In this document: in pieces, positions 15,444 to 22,407 of the stretch
Layout of the letters: each line of letters starts with the position of its first letter
How positions within the stretch are numbered: position 1 is the stretch's first letter
Source: Bacteroidota bacterium
GTDB lineage: Bacteria > Bacteroidota > Bacteroidia > Chitinophagales > Chitinophagaceae
Direction: 5' to 3'
DNA: 22,407 nucleotides
Assembly: GCA_947447835.1 (NCBI GenBank)
Contig: CANFLP010000016.1
Span: forward strand, 1-22,407
Notes under the pieces: generated by a model
The model's input: the letters and a program-made list of their open reading frames with translations, nothing else
Database searches by the model: none
Told to the model about the DNA's origin: nothing
Made by a program: the position numbers and the translations under genes

Positions 15444-15896
15444 TTATTCCTTATTTTTTGAATCAATTGAAATGGTTACTGGCCCGTCATTTATTAAAGC
15501 AACTTTCATGTCCGCACCAAAACTACCCGTTTGTATAGGCGCCCCTAAATCTTGTTCTAATTGTTTTATCATAGATTCATAAAGTGGAATAGAAATATCA
15601 GGTTTAGCTGCTGCAATATAGGACGGCCTATTCCCCTTTTTGGTAGAAGCATGAAGGGTAAATTGACTCACTAATAATATGGCACCTCCCACTTCTAAAA
15701 GGCTTTTGTTCATCACCCCTTGCTCATCCTCAAAAATGCGCATATTCACAATTTTATTAGAAAGCCATTCAATATCGCTTGGATCATCTTCATTTACAAT
15801 CCCTACCAATACCATCAAGCCTTTTTGAATTTGCCCAATAACGGCGCCCTCAACTGTGACACTCGCTTCTGAAACTCTTTGAATTACCACTCTCAT
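15444..15896 (-). CDS. dtd: D-aminoacyl-tRNA deacylase
   Basis: DTD removes D-amino acids from tRNA and, in known family members, glycine wrongly placed on tRNA-Ala. The 150-residue length is standard. The start MRVVIQRVSEASVTV (1-15) is the family N-terminus. The active-site motifs are SQFTL (77-81) and NDGPVT (136-141), where most bacterial members have Asn-x-Gly-Pro-Val-Thr, which carries the cross-subunit Gly-cisPro. The ATG at 15896 is well placed. It is the first gene of the minus-strand set with the MazG-like gene and glyS, and is divergent from the flippase gene, with a 68-bp gap. Confidence 0.96.
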   Translation of the reverse strand: MRVVIQRVSEASVTVEGAVIGQIQKGLMVLVGIVNEDDPSDIEWLSNKIVNMRIFEDEQGVMNKSLLEVGGAILLVSQFTLHASTKKGNRPSYIAAAKPDISIPLYESMIKQLEQDLGAPIQTGSFGADMKVALINDGPVTISIDSKNKE

Positions 15897-15964
15897 TTAT
15901 TCCTATTTTACGACATGAAGATAAACAAAACTATTTTCACTAATTTAGCTGTAATTTCAACCCC

Positions 15965-17455
15965 TTGAGTAGTATAAAAAAATTAGCAAGCCAAACTGCA
16001 TGGTACGGACTTAGTTCGATAGCCGCAAGGTTTATTAGCTATTTATTGACCCCATTCTTAACCTACAAGCTTACCGAAATAGCTTATGGGGAGCAATCTA
16101 TTGTCTACTCCTTCATACCCTTCTTAAATGTCATTGTGACACACGGAATGGAGACTGCTTATTTCCGATTTGGATCAAAAGAGAATGAAGATAAAATTTA
16201 CCACACTAGTAGTTTTTCAATGATCATGGTTACTGCATTAGTGATTGCAGGACTTATTATGTGGAGTGCCCCTATTGCATCTTTATTGCAAATTAATTTA
16301 CACCCGGAATTTATTAATTTAGTGGCATGGGTTGTGGGTTTAGATGCACTTACCACTATTCCTTTTTCTAAATTAAGATTAGAAGGAAAACCTAAGAAAT
16401 TTGCATTTATTAAAGTAGGCGGCATTCTACTAAACATCTTAGCTACTTTTTATTTTATAAGTACCCTTCCACAATACGCTCAACTACACCCAACAAGTTT
16501 TATTGCGAGTATCTATAAGCCGGGTTGGGAAGTAGGCTATATTTTAATTGCCAATATTATTCAGAATGTTTTTGTTTTATTGATTTTACAAAAAGAAATA
16601 AGACAATTACGTTTTTCATTTGATGCAAGGTTATGGAGACAAATGATGATGTATTCTTTGCCATTGATCTTAGTTGGTTTTGGCGGTATGATTAATGAAA
16701 CAATGGATCGTATTATGATTGGTTGGTGGGGCCCAGGTGGTAGCCCGGATGCTAATAAAGCATTAGTGGGTATATATAGCGCATGTTATAAATTAGCCAT
16801 TCTAATTACCATTTCGGTACAAGCATTCAGAATGGGCGCCGAACCATTTTTCTTTAAACAAGCACAAACCGATAACGCTCCAAAAACGTATGCAAGGGTG
16901 ATGAAATTTTTTGTCATAACACTTTGTATTATGTTCCTTGGCGTAGTTTTATACTTAGATATTTGGAAAGAGTTTATACGTAATCCAGATATGTATGTAG
17001 GTTTACGTGTAGTCCCTATTTTATTAATGGCCAATATGTTTTTAGGTGTTTACTACAACTTAAGTATTTGGTATAAACTAAGTAATAATACTATGGCAGG
17101 TGCTTGGATAACCTTACTAGGAGCGGTTATCACTATTGCTATTAATTATATTGCAATACCACACTTTGGATATATGGCTAGTGCATGGGCAACCTTCTTT
17201 TGCTACGGCACCATGATGATTGTAAGTTACAAATGGGGGCAAAAAGTGTACCCTATCCCTTATGCCACAAAAAAACTAATAGCTTACTTTTTGATAAGCT
17301 TGATGTTATTTGGCATTAATAATTTGTTACGCATGATTTCAAATAATCAGCCTTTTAATTATCTATTTGCAACTATTTTATTGTTATTATTTATAGCATT
17401 TGTTGCCCGCATTGAGAAAAAGGAATTAAAATCATTATTTAACAAACAAGTATAA
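15965..17455 (+). CDS. Polysaccharide flippase, MATE/Wzx-like
   Basis: The 496-residue protein is hydrophobic throughout, with about 12-14 predicted membrane helices, as expected for oligosaccharide-lipid flippases of the MOP superfamily. The N-terminus I-K-K-L-A-S-Q-T-A-W-Y-G-L-S-S (4-18) and the segments HGMETAYFRFG (60-70) and SKLRLEGKPKKFAFIK (135-150) are typical of Bacteroidota members. It probably moves a lipid-linked sugar across the inner membrane; the sugar is not known and no glycan gene cluster surrounds it. The start is TTG at 15965: the frame opens after a stop at 15941-15943, no in-frame ATG occurs until residue 62, and the TTG start keeps the family N-terminus intact. Its stop overlaps the next start (TAATG). 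Confidence 0.88.
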   Translation: MSSIKKLASQTAWYGLSSIAARFISYLLTPFLTYKLTEIAYGEQSIVYSFIPFLNVIVTHGMETAYFRFGSKENEDKIYHTSSFSMIMVTALVIAGLIMWSAPIASLLQINLHPEFINLVAWVVGLDALTTIPFSKLRLEGKPKKFAFIKVGGILLNILATFYFISTLPQYAQLHPTSFIASIYKPGWEVGYILIANIIQNVFVLLILQKEIRQLRFSFDARLWRQMMMYSLPLILVGFGGMINETMDRIMIGWWGPGGSPDANKALVGIYSACYKLAILITISVQAFRMGAEPFFFKQAQTDNAPKTYARVMKFFVITLCIMFLGVVLYLDIWKEFIRNPDMYVGLRVVPILLMANMFLGVYYNLSIWYKLSNNTMAGAWITLLGAVITIAINYIAIPHFGYMASAWATFFCYGTMMIVSYKWGQKVYPIPYATKKLIAYFLISLMLFGINNLLRMISNNQPFNYLFATILLLLFIAFVARIEKKELKSLFNKQV

Positions 17456-17925
17456 TGGCCGAAGATTTAAGCATTCATAAAGGGAGTAAACAAGAACAAT
17501 ACGAATCTTTAATTCCACAGATTCAGGGTTTACTTCAGGGTGAAAATAATTTAATTGCAAACCTTGCTAATTTGAGCGCTGCCTTAAAAGAGCAATTTAA
17601 TTGGTGGTGGGTTGGTTTTTATTGGGTTCACGAAGATGAATTAGTACTTGGACCTTTTCAAGGCCCAGTTGCTTGCACTAGAATTAAAAAAGGACGTGGG
17701 GTTTGTGGTGGTGCTTGGGAACAAGGGAAAACCTTGGTGGTAGAAGATGTCGAAAAATTTCCTGGACATATAGCATGCAGTAGTGCATCAAAATCTGAGA
17801 TTGTGGTACCGGTATTTAAGAATGGAAATATTGTTGGCGTTTTGGATGTAGACAGTGAGTTCATTGCTCATTTTGACGAAACCGACCGTGTTTACCTTGA
17901 GAAAATCGTAGGATTACTCCCTTAG
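17455..17925 (+). CDS. msrC: Free methionine-R-sulfoxide reductase (GAF domain)
   Basis: fRMsr reduces free methionine-R-sulfoxide as part of oxidative damage repair in the cytosol. The 156-residue single GAF domain carries the family phrases WWWVGFYW (50-57), ACTRI (73-77), GRGVCGGAW (80-88) and GHIACSS (104-110), then SEIVVPV and GVLDVDS. The three cysteines known to matter in the family correspond to Cys74, Cys84 and Cys108, all present, so the enzyme should be active. Its ATG shares one base with the flippase stop codon (TAATG), which suggests translational coupling, though the two functions are not obviously linked. No strong terminator is seen after it. Confidence 0.93.
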   Translation: MAEDLSIHKGSKQEQYESLIPQIQGLLQGENNLIANLANLSAALKEQFNWWWVGFYWVHEDELVLGPFQGPVACTRIKKGRGVCGGAWEQGKTLVVEDVEKFPGHIACSSASKSEIVVPVFKNGNIVGVLDVDSEFIAHFDETDRVYLEKIVGLLP

Positions 17926-17960
17926 CACTAAAAAGTCCCTAAAAAATTAAAAAAAACAAT

Positions 17961-17968
17961 TAAGTTTG
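17961..17968 (+). promoter_or_regulatory. Candidate -7 promoter box (TAAGTTTG) of tRNA-Leu
   Basis: TAAGTTTG is an exact TAnnTTTG match, ending 10 bp before the mature tRNA 5' end, so the RNA would start a few bases before the tRNA. It is identical to the gyrB box. It lies in the short gap after the methionine sulfoxide reductase gene. Confidence 0.55.
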
Positions 17969-17978
17969 CAACCCCTAA

Positions 17979-18060
17979 GCGGATGTGGCGAAATTGGCAG
18001 ACGCACTAGACTTAGGATCTAGCGCCGCGAGGCGTGTGGGTTCGACCCCCTCCATCCGCA
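17979..18060 (+). tRNA. tRNA-Leu (anticodon UAG)
   Basis: An 82-nt cloverleaf with a long variable arm as expected for leucine. The acceptor stem is GCGGATG/CATCCGC (18053-18059), with discriminator A at 18060. The anticodon stem CTAGA/TCTAG holds the loop CTTAGGA, giving anticodon UAG (reads CUA and other CUN codons). The variable arm has the CGCC/GGCG stem, and the T arm contains GGTTCGACC. No CCA is encoded, so it must be added after transcription. Confidence 0.97.
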
Positions 18061-18070
18061 CATAATAGCA

Positions 18071-18098
18071 ACAAAAGGCCCTTTTTAGGGTCTTTTGT
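18071..18098 (+). terminator. Stem-loop downstream of tRNA-Leu
   Basis: ACAAAAGGCCCT (18071-18082) pairs along 12 positions (one G-U) with AGGGTCTTTTGT (18087-18098) around a TTTT loop. It lies 10 bp after the tRNA. The T tract after it is short (CATTTT), so it may act as a terminator or as an RNA-processing boundary. Confidence 0.7.
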
Positions 18099-18154
18099 CA
18101 TTTTAGACACCCTCTTTTCTTAGTCCAATTAGGCATTATTTAGGTATAAAAACT

Positions 18155-18162
18155 TACCTTTG
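18155..18162 (+). promoter_or_regulatory. Candidate -7 promoter box (TACCTTTG) of trigger factor gene
   Basis: TACCTTTG matches TAnnTTTG exactly and lies 41 bp before the trigger factor ATG. A near match, TACCTTTA, stands at 19693-19700 before the first clpP. No clear -33 box is visible. Confidence 0.45.
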
Positions 18163-18203
18163 CCCCCCTTAAACACTACAATAAAGTAGAAAATAGCAAG
18201 ATT

Positions 18204-19565
18204 ATGGCAACAATAAAAAGAACCAACATTGCACCGTTAAATGACAAGTTAACAGTGACCATTGCAAAAGAAGATTACATAAAAGGCTTTGAAACAAGCT
18301 TAAAGAAGTATTCAAAAACAGCAAATATTCCTGGATTCAGAAAAGGAATGGTACCTGCTGGATTAATTAAAAAAATGTACGGGCAATCTGTTTTCCAAGA
18401 CGAAGTTATTAAGACAGTAGAAAACGAGATGAACCAATATATCGCAAAAGAGAAAATTGAAATTTTCGCACAACCGCTTCCTGTAACTGCAGAATTCCCT
18501 AATATGGATGTAAACAATCCAAGCAGTTATGATTTTTCTTTTGAAGTAGGTTTAAAACCAGCCTTCACTATTGATGCAAAAGGTATTAAAGCAACTCGTT
18601 ACAAAATTGATGTAACAGAAGATATGATTAATGCAGAAGTAGAAAGATTGCAAATTCGAAACGGTAATATGACGGAGCCAGAAGTTGCAGAAAGTGAAGA
18701 GAATGTATTGAACGTAACATTCACTGAATCAGATAAAGATGGCAATGAAATTGAAGCTGGATTATCTAAGGATAACTCATTATTGATAAAGTATTTCGCA
18801 CCAAAGGCAAGAAAACAATTCATTGGCAAGAAAACCGGAGATGCTGTTACAATTCAATTGGACAAAGCATTTGAGGAAAAAGAATTAGATATTATTTTAG
18901 GTGATTTAGGTTTAACAAAAGACCAAGCTGACAAGCATTTCAAATTGTTAATCACTAAGGTTGGTATTGTAGAAAAAGCTGCATTAGATGAAACTTTATT
19001 TACAGTTACCTACCCTAATCAAACTATTACAACCGAAGCTGAATTTAGAGAAGCTATTAAAAAAGATATTGAAGGTTACTACGATCAACAAGCGCGCAAC
19101 CAAGTGCATGATCAAATATACCATGCATTAATTGACAATACTAAAATGGAATTTCCAACTGCTTTCTTAAAGCGTTGGTTACAAACAGGTGGCGAAAAAC
19201 AAAGAACTGAGGAAGAAGCAGAAAAAGAATACCCGGTATTCCAAGACCAATTAAAATGGACATTAATTAGCACTCAATTAATAGCTGATCATAAAGTTGA
19301 AGTAGTTGCCGAAGATTTAAAAGCTTTTGCAAAACAACAATTAATGAGCTATATGGGTGGTCAATTAGGTGCTTTAGGTGATAATGACCAATGGTTGGAA
19401 GACTATGCTGCAAGAATGATGCAAGATCGCAAGTTTGTAGAGGATAGCTACCATCGTATTAGCACTGACAAATTGTTCCAAGCAATCGAGGGCGATGTTA
19501 CTGCAAAAGAGGAAAAAATTTCAGCTGAAAAGTTTGCTGAAAAATTGCACAACCACCATCACTAG
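18204..19565 (+). CDS. tig: Trigger factor (ribosome-associated chaperone)
   Basis: Trigger factor binds the ribosome exit tunnel and protects new chains. At 453 residues it has normal length. The ribosome-binding domain (1-115) carries the signature GFRKGMVP (44-51). The middle FKBP-like domain (about 165-258) is poorly conserved: the I-P-G-F-E-x-x-I-x-G loop of prolyl isomerases is not found, so isomerase activity is doubtful. The helical C-terminal chaperone arms follow (about 262-440). The protein ends His-Asn-His-His-His, a small natural histidine tail. It lies directly before the clpP-clpP-clpX set, the usual order in bacteria, but a strong terminator at 19604-19637 suggests separate transcription. 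Confidence 0.95.
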   Translation: MATIKRTNIAPLNDKLTVTIAKEDYIKGFETSLKKYSKTANIPGFRKGMVPAGLIKKMYGQSVFQDEVIKTVENEMNQYIAKEKIEIFAQPLPVTAEFPNMDVNNPSSYDFSFEVGLKPAFTIDAKGIKATRYKIDVTEDMINAEVERLQIRNGNMTEPEVAESEENVLNVTFTESDKDGNEIEAGLSKDNSLLIKYFAPKARKQFIGKKTGDAVTIQLDKAFEEKELDIILGDLGLTKDQADKHFKLLITKVGIVEKAALDETLFTVTYPNQTITTEAEFREAIKKDIEGYYDQQARNQVHDQIYHALIDNTKMEFPTAFLKRWLQTGGEKQRTEEEAEKEYPVFQDQLKWTLISTQLIADHKVEVVAEDLKAFAKQQLMSYMGGQLGALGDNDQWLEDYAARMMQDRKFVEDSYHRISTDKLFQAIEGDVTAKEEKISAEKFAEKLHNHHH

Positions 19566-19603
19566 TAAACTAATAGTCTAACAAGACACTATTATTGATA
19601 TTC

Positions 19604-19637
19604 AAGACCCTCCCATATCCCGGGGGGTCTTTTTTTA
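19604..19637 (+). terminator. Strong intrinsic terminator after trigger factor gene
   Basis: AAGACCCTCC (19604-19613, starting at the A before AGACCC) pairs with GGGGGGTCTT (19622-19631) including one T-G pair, with an eight-base C-rich loop, followed by a run of T to 19637. This GC-rich stem is the clearest one-way terminator in the window. Confidence 0.88.
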
Positions 19638-19721
19638 TTTATTTTAAGCCAAGTTTGGCACCCTTTTTGCACTAGCTTAAGGGAATAGGTTTTACCTTTA
19701 CTTTATTAGAAAAACACACAT

Positions 19722-20408
19722 ATGAACTTAGGAAAAGAATTTGAGAAATACGCTGTCAAACACAGAGGCATCGGAAGTAACACATTACACCAATATCAAA
19801 ATAGTGTAACCAACCTTACTCCCTATATTATTGAGGAAAGACCAATGAACGTGGCTAGCATGGACGTATTTAGTCGTTTAATGATGGATAGAATCATTTT
19901 TTTGGGCGAGGGCATAAATGACTATGTAGCTAATATTGTAACGGCACAGTTATTATTCCTAGAAAGTACCGATCGTACCAAGGATATTCAAATGTATATC
20001 AACAGTCCAGGCGGAAGTGTATATGCTGGCTTAGGTATTTATGATACCATGCAATTTATTGGACCAGATGTAGCCACTATTTGCACGGGCATGGCGGCAA
20101 GCATGGGTGCGATTTTATTATGTGCAGGTGTTGAAGGTAAAAGAACAGCATTAAAACATAGTCGCATTATGTTACACCAACCTAGTGGTGCAGTGGGTGG
20201 CCAAGCAACAGATATCGAAATTACTGCAAGAGAAATAAAAAAATTAAAACACGAATTATACGAAGTAATCGCAATACATACCCACAAGGATGTAGAAGTA
20301 GTTGCTAAGGATTGTGATAGAGATTTTTGGATGACTGCAGCCGAAGGAAAAGCATACGGTTTAGTAGATGAAGTTTTATTAACGAACCCTAGAAAGCTTA
20401 ATAAATAA
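19722..20408 (+). CDS. clpP: ATP-dependent Clp protease proteolytic subunit, first paralogue
   Basis: ClpP is the barrel-forming serine peptidase that degrades proteins fed in by ClpX. The 228-residue protein has the complete catalytic triad: Ser127 in GMAASMGA (123-130), His152 in MLHQP (150-154) and Asp201 in CDRDFW (198-203). It keeps the classical N-terminal region M-D-V-F-S-R-L-M-M-D-R-I-I-F-L-G (47-62) needed for the axial loops and ATPase docking. About 40 residues precede this, longer than the 14-residue E. coli propeptide. It is 58 bp upstream of a second clpP with a different N-terminus, with clpX after that, so the three are likely one operon. Confidence 0.96.
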   Translation: MNLGKEFEKYAVKHRGIGSNTLHQYQNSVTNLTPYIIEERPMNVASMDVFSRLMMDRIIFLGEGINDYVANIVTAQLLFLESTDRTKDIQMYINSPGGSVYAGLGIYDTMQFIGPDVATICTGMAASMGAILLCAGVEGKRTALKHSRIMLHQPSGAVGGQATDIEITAREIKKLKHELYEVIAIHTHKDVEVVAKDCDRDFWMTAAEGKAYGLVDEVLLTNPRKLNK

Positions 20409-20466
20409 TTTACCTAATAAAGTAAAAAACAAAGCAACAATTAACTAATTATTTCAATTTGAACAT

Positions 20467-21090
20467 ATGATACTTACCAATCGTTTTTTAATGGAAGAGG
20501 AAGAAGAACCAAAAGCAGATAAGAAAGAAGAGAATGGACCAGGATTCTTGAATAAAAAAATGGAACAAATCTTTTTTGAAAAAAGATCAATCTACTTATG
20601 GGGTCAAGTAGACGATAAGTCTGCAAAAGACATCGTAACTAAATTATTATTGTTAGACGCAGATAAGCCAGGTGCTGAAATTAATTTTTATATCAATAGC
20701 CCGGGTGGAGTTGTAACAAGTGGCATGGTCATGTTCGATACTATGAACCTAATCAAAAGCCCTGTACACACCATTTGTATGGGATTGGCTGCAAGTATGG
20801 GTTCGATCTTATTAAGCATGGGTGAAAAGGGAAAGCGTACTATATTCCCTCACGGAGAAGTAATGATACACCAACCAAGCTTAGGCGGATATTACCAAGC
20901 AACTAGCGCTGATATCGAAATTCAGGCAGAACAAATTAGAAAGACTAAAGAATTGGGCGCAAAAATATTAGCTAAGAACTGTGGTAAATCTATTGAGCAA
21001 ATCATGATTGATTTTGATAGAGACTATTGGATGGACGCTGAAACAGCAGTTGCATACGGAATTGTAGACAAGATTGCTAAGAGCTTATAA
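20467..21090 (+). CDS. ATP-dependent Clp protease proteolytic subunit, second paralogue
   Basis: This second ClpP has 207 residues with an intact triad: Ser110 in GLAASMGS (106-113), His135 in MIHQP (133-137) and Asp186 in FDRDYW (183-188). The N-terminus differs from the first copy. In place of the usual S-R-L-x-x-x-R-I-I-F-L it has an acidic, probably disordered stretch (residues 9-23, rich in Glu, Asp and Lys) and then EKRSIYLWG (38-46). This could change gating or ATPase docking. The ATG at 20467 is used here; the ATG of Met9 (20491) is an alternative. It is 20 bp upstream of clpX. It may form mixed rings with the first copy, by analogy with ClpP1P2 systems in other phyla. Confidence 0.93.
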   Translation: MILTNRFLMEEEEEPKADKKEENGPGFLNKKMEQIFFEKRSIYLWGQVDDKSAKDIVTKLLLLDADKPGAEINFYINSPGGVVTSGMVMFDTMNLIKSPVHTICMGLAASMGSILLSMGEKGKRTIFPHGEVMIHQPSLGGYYQATSADIEIQAEQIRKTKELGAKILAKNCGKSIEQIMIDFDRDYWMDAETAVAYGIVDKIAKSL

Positions 21091-21110
21091 ATTATAAAAA
21101 GAATTAAGAG

Positions 21111-22355
21111 ATGAAGATGAGTAAGGCCGAAACCACTATACATTGTTCTTTTTGTGGACGCAGCAGAGACGAAGTTAAAATTCTGATTGCTGGTCAAGAG
21201 GGACATATATGTGAAAATTGTATTGAGCATGCTCATGAGATTATTGAAAAAGAATTTCATCAGAAAAAAGCAGATGGCAAGCCAGGCACTTTAAAAGTGC
21301 AGAAGCCAACAGCTATTAAAGCATTTTTAGATCAATACATTATTGGCCAAGACGAGGCAAAGAAAATATTGTGTGTAGCTGTATACAACCATTTCAAACG
21401 CATTAACCTTCCTACTACCACTAAAAATGAAGTAGAGATTGAAAAGAGCAACGTGATTATGATTGGCGAAACTGGTACGGGTAAAACCTTATTGGCTAAA
21501 ACCATTGCAAAATTATTAAACGTCCCTTTTGCTATCGTAGATGCTACCGTATTTACAGAGGCTGGTTATGTTGGAGAGGATGTAGAAAGTATGTTAACGC
21601 GTTTATTACAAAACTGCGACTACGATGTAGAAGCTGCCCAAAGAGGTATTGTATATATTGACGAGATAGATAAGATAGCCCGCAAAAGCGACAACGCTTC
21701 TATAACGAGAGACGTTAGTGGTGAAGGTGTACAACAAGGATTGTTAAAGATGTTGGAAGGAACGGAGGTTTTGGTACCACCTCAAGGAGGACGCAAGCAT
21801 CCAGACCAGAAAATGATTAAAGTAGACACTAAAAATATCCTATTTATCTGCGGAGGTGCATTTGACGGCATTGATAAAATCATTGCCCGCCGAATTAATA
21901 CCAATGCCATTGGGTTTAGTGTAAATAAGGACGAGCAGGAATTACAACGTAAAAATTTATTACGTTTTGTTAATGCACAGGATATCAAAACATTTGGGTT
22001 GATTCCGGAAATGCTTGGACGTTTACCAATTGTTACACACTTGGAACCATTAGATGCAGAAACCTTAAGAAGCATTTTAACAGAGCCTAAAAATGCTTTG
22101 ATAAAACAATACACTCAGTTATTTGAAATAGAAAATATCAAATTAACTATTGACCCGGAAGTTTATGAATTCATTACTGCTAAAGCAATGGAATATAAAC
22201 TAGGTGCAAGAGGCTTAAGAAGTATTTGCGAAAGCCTATTCACGCAAGCTATGTTTGATTTACCGGGTACTGATACCAAGGAGTTTAATGTTACATTAGA
22301 CTACGCAAAACAAATGTTTGATAAAAGTAAATTGAGCACTTTGAAAGTTGCTTAA
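21111..22355 (+). CDS. clpX: ATP-dependent Clp protease ATP-binding subunit ClpX
   Basis: ClpX unfolds proteins and feeds them to ClpP. The 414-residue protein has an N-terminal zinc finger (Cys12, Cys15, Cys34, Cys37), then one AAA+ module: Walker A GETGTGKT (119-126), pore-1 loop GYVG (152-155), Walker B V-Y-I-D-E-I-D (181-187), RKH loop (228-230), the IGF loop that docks on ClpP (267-269), and sensor 2 GARG (365-368). All key elements are intact. Two starts are possible, ATG at 21111 or at 21117, and an AAGAG lies just before the first. It is the last of the clpP-clpP-clpX set, with no terminator seen after its stop. Confidence 0.97.
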   Translation: MKMSKAETTIHCSFCGRSRDEVKILIAGQEGHICENCIEHAHEIIEKEFHQKKADGKPGTLKVQKPTAIKAFLDQYIIGQDEAKKILCVAVYNHFKRINLPTTTKNEVEIEKSNVIMIGETGTGKTLLAKTIAKLLNVPFAIVDATVFTEAGYVGEDVESMLTRLLQNCDYDVEAAQRGIVYIDEIDKIARKSDNASITRDVSGEGVQQGLLKMLEGTEVLVPPQGGRKHPDQKMIKVDTKNILFICGGAFDGIDKIIARRINTNAIGFSVNKDEQELQRKNLLRFVNAQDIKTFGLIPEMLGRLPIVTHLEPLDAETLRSILTEPKNALIKQYTQLFEIENIKLTIDPEVYEFITAKAMEYKLGARGLRSICESLFTQAMFDLPGTDTKEFNVTLDYAKQMFDKSKLSTLKVA

Positions 22356-22383
22356 ATTATAAAACCATTTTAATAAAAATTTT

Positions 22384-22407
22384 ATGCAAGAATTAATCGA
22401 CCGTTTA
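22384..22407 (+). CDS. Start of an unidentified gene cut by the window edge
   Basis: An ATG at 22384 opens eight codons (M-Q-E-L-I-D-R-L) to the edge, 28 bp after the clpX stop, with the A/T-rich upstream sequence typical of starts in this window. This is too little to name the product. It may be a further member of the clp operon. Confidence 0.4.

Noticed and set aside
21782..22114. Minus-strand open frame of 110 codons inside clpX
   Set aside because: It is fully antisense to conserved AAA+ sequence of clpX and has an unnatural composition.
1..22407. Search by eye for CRISPR arrays, insertion sequences, phage genes, toxin-antitoxin pairs and defence genes
   Set aside because: No repeated spacer-repeat pattern, transposase, integrase or known defence domain was seen; the MazG-like gene sits with dtd and glyS and has no MazE/MazF partner.

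Overview
The window looks like a chromosomal housekeeping segment from a low-GC member of the Bacteroidota, most like the Chitinophagaceae/Sphingobacteriia side of the phylum. The reasons are: a secreted subtilase with a C-terminal type IX secretion sorting domain and a GEVED-type domain; repeated exact matches to the Bacteroidota -7 promoter box TAnnTTTG; few clear Shine-Dalgarno sites; a dimeric-type glycyl-tRNA synthetase; a tRNA gene with no encoded CCA; and a trigger factor/ClpP/ClpP/ClpX cluster. The taxon is inferred from gene content, since no search was possible.

Layout. Bases 1-1909 (minus strand) carry the start of an amidohydrolase that runs off the left edge, preceded by an AraC-type regulator with an N-terminal cysteine cluster. 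A 270-bp divergent gap with two inverted repeats leads to gyrB (2177-4156, plus) and a small DUF5679-like protein (4274-4480, plus). A two-way terminator at 4508-4540 separates these from a minus-strand run read from right to left: a putative lipoprotein (8848-8378), mfd (8329-4940) and a DUF4870 membrane protein (4901-4548). Divergent from the lipoprotein gene is a 1254-residue secreted subtilase (8942-12706, plus), followed 11 bp later by a ferredoxin-NADP reductase-like flavoprotein (12718-13446). A second two-way terminator (13517-13556) faces the minus-strand set dtd, MazG-like and glyS (15896-13572).

Bases 15965-17925 (plus) hold a polysaccharide flippase overlapping by one base with a free methionine-R-sulfoxide reductase. 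Next come tRNA-Leu(UAG) (17979-18060), a hairpin, trigger factor (18204-19565), a strong terminator, and a likely clpP-clpP-clpX operon (19722-22355). The first eight codons of another gene lie at the right edge.

How the genes relate. Trigger factor, two ClpP paralogues and ClpX form a protein folding and turnover module. dtd, the MazG-like gene and glyS group tRNA charging with quality-control or nucleotide-cleaning functions. gyrB and mfd act on DNA topology and on stalled transcription. I see no mobile element, CRISPR array, phage gene or recognisable defence system. Nothing here is clearly a new system. The items most worth a second look are the paired ClpPs with different N-termini, the trigger factor with a degenerate middle domain and a histidine tail, the AraC cysteine cluster with its operator-like repeat, an 18-bp perfect palindrome at a lipoprotein start, and promoter boxes that predict near-leaderless mfd and glyS transcripts.
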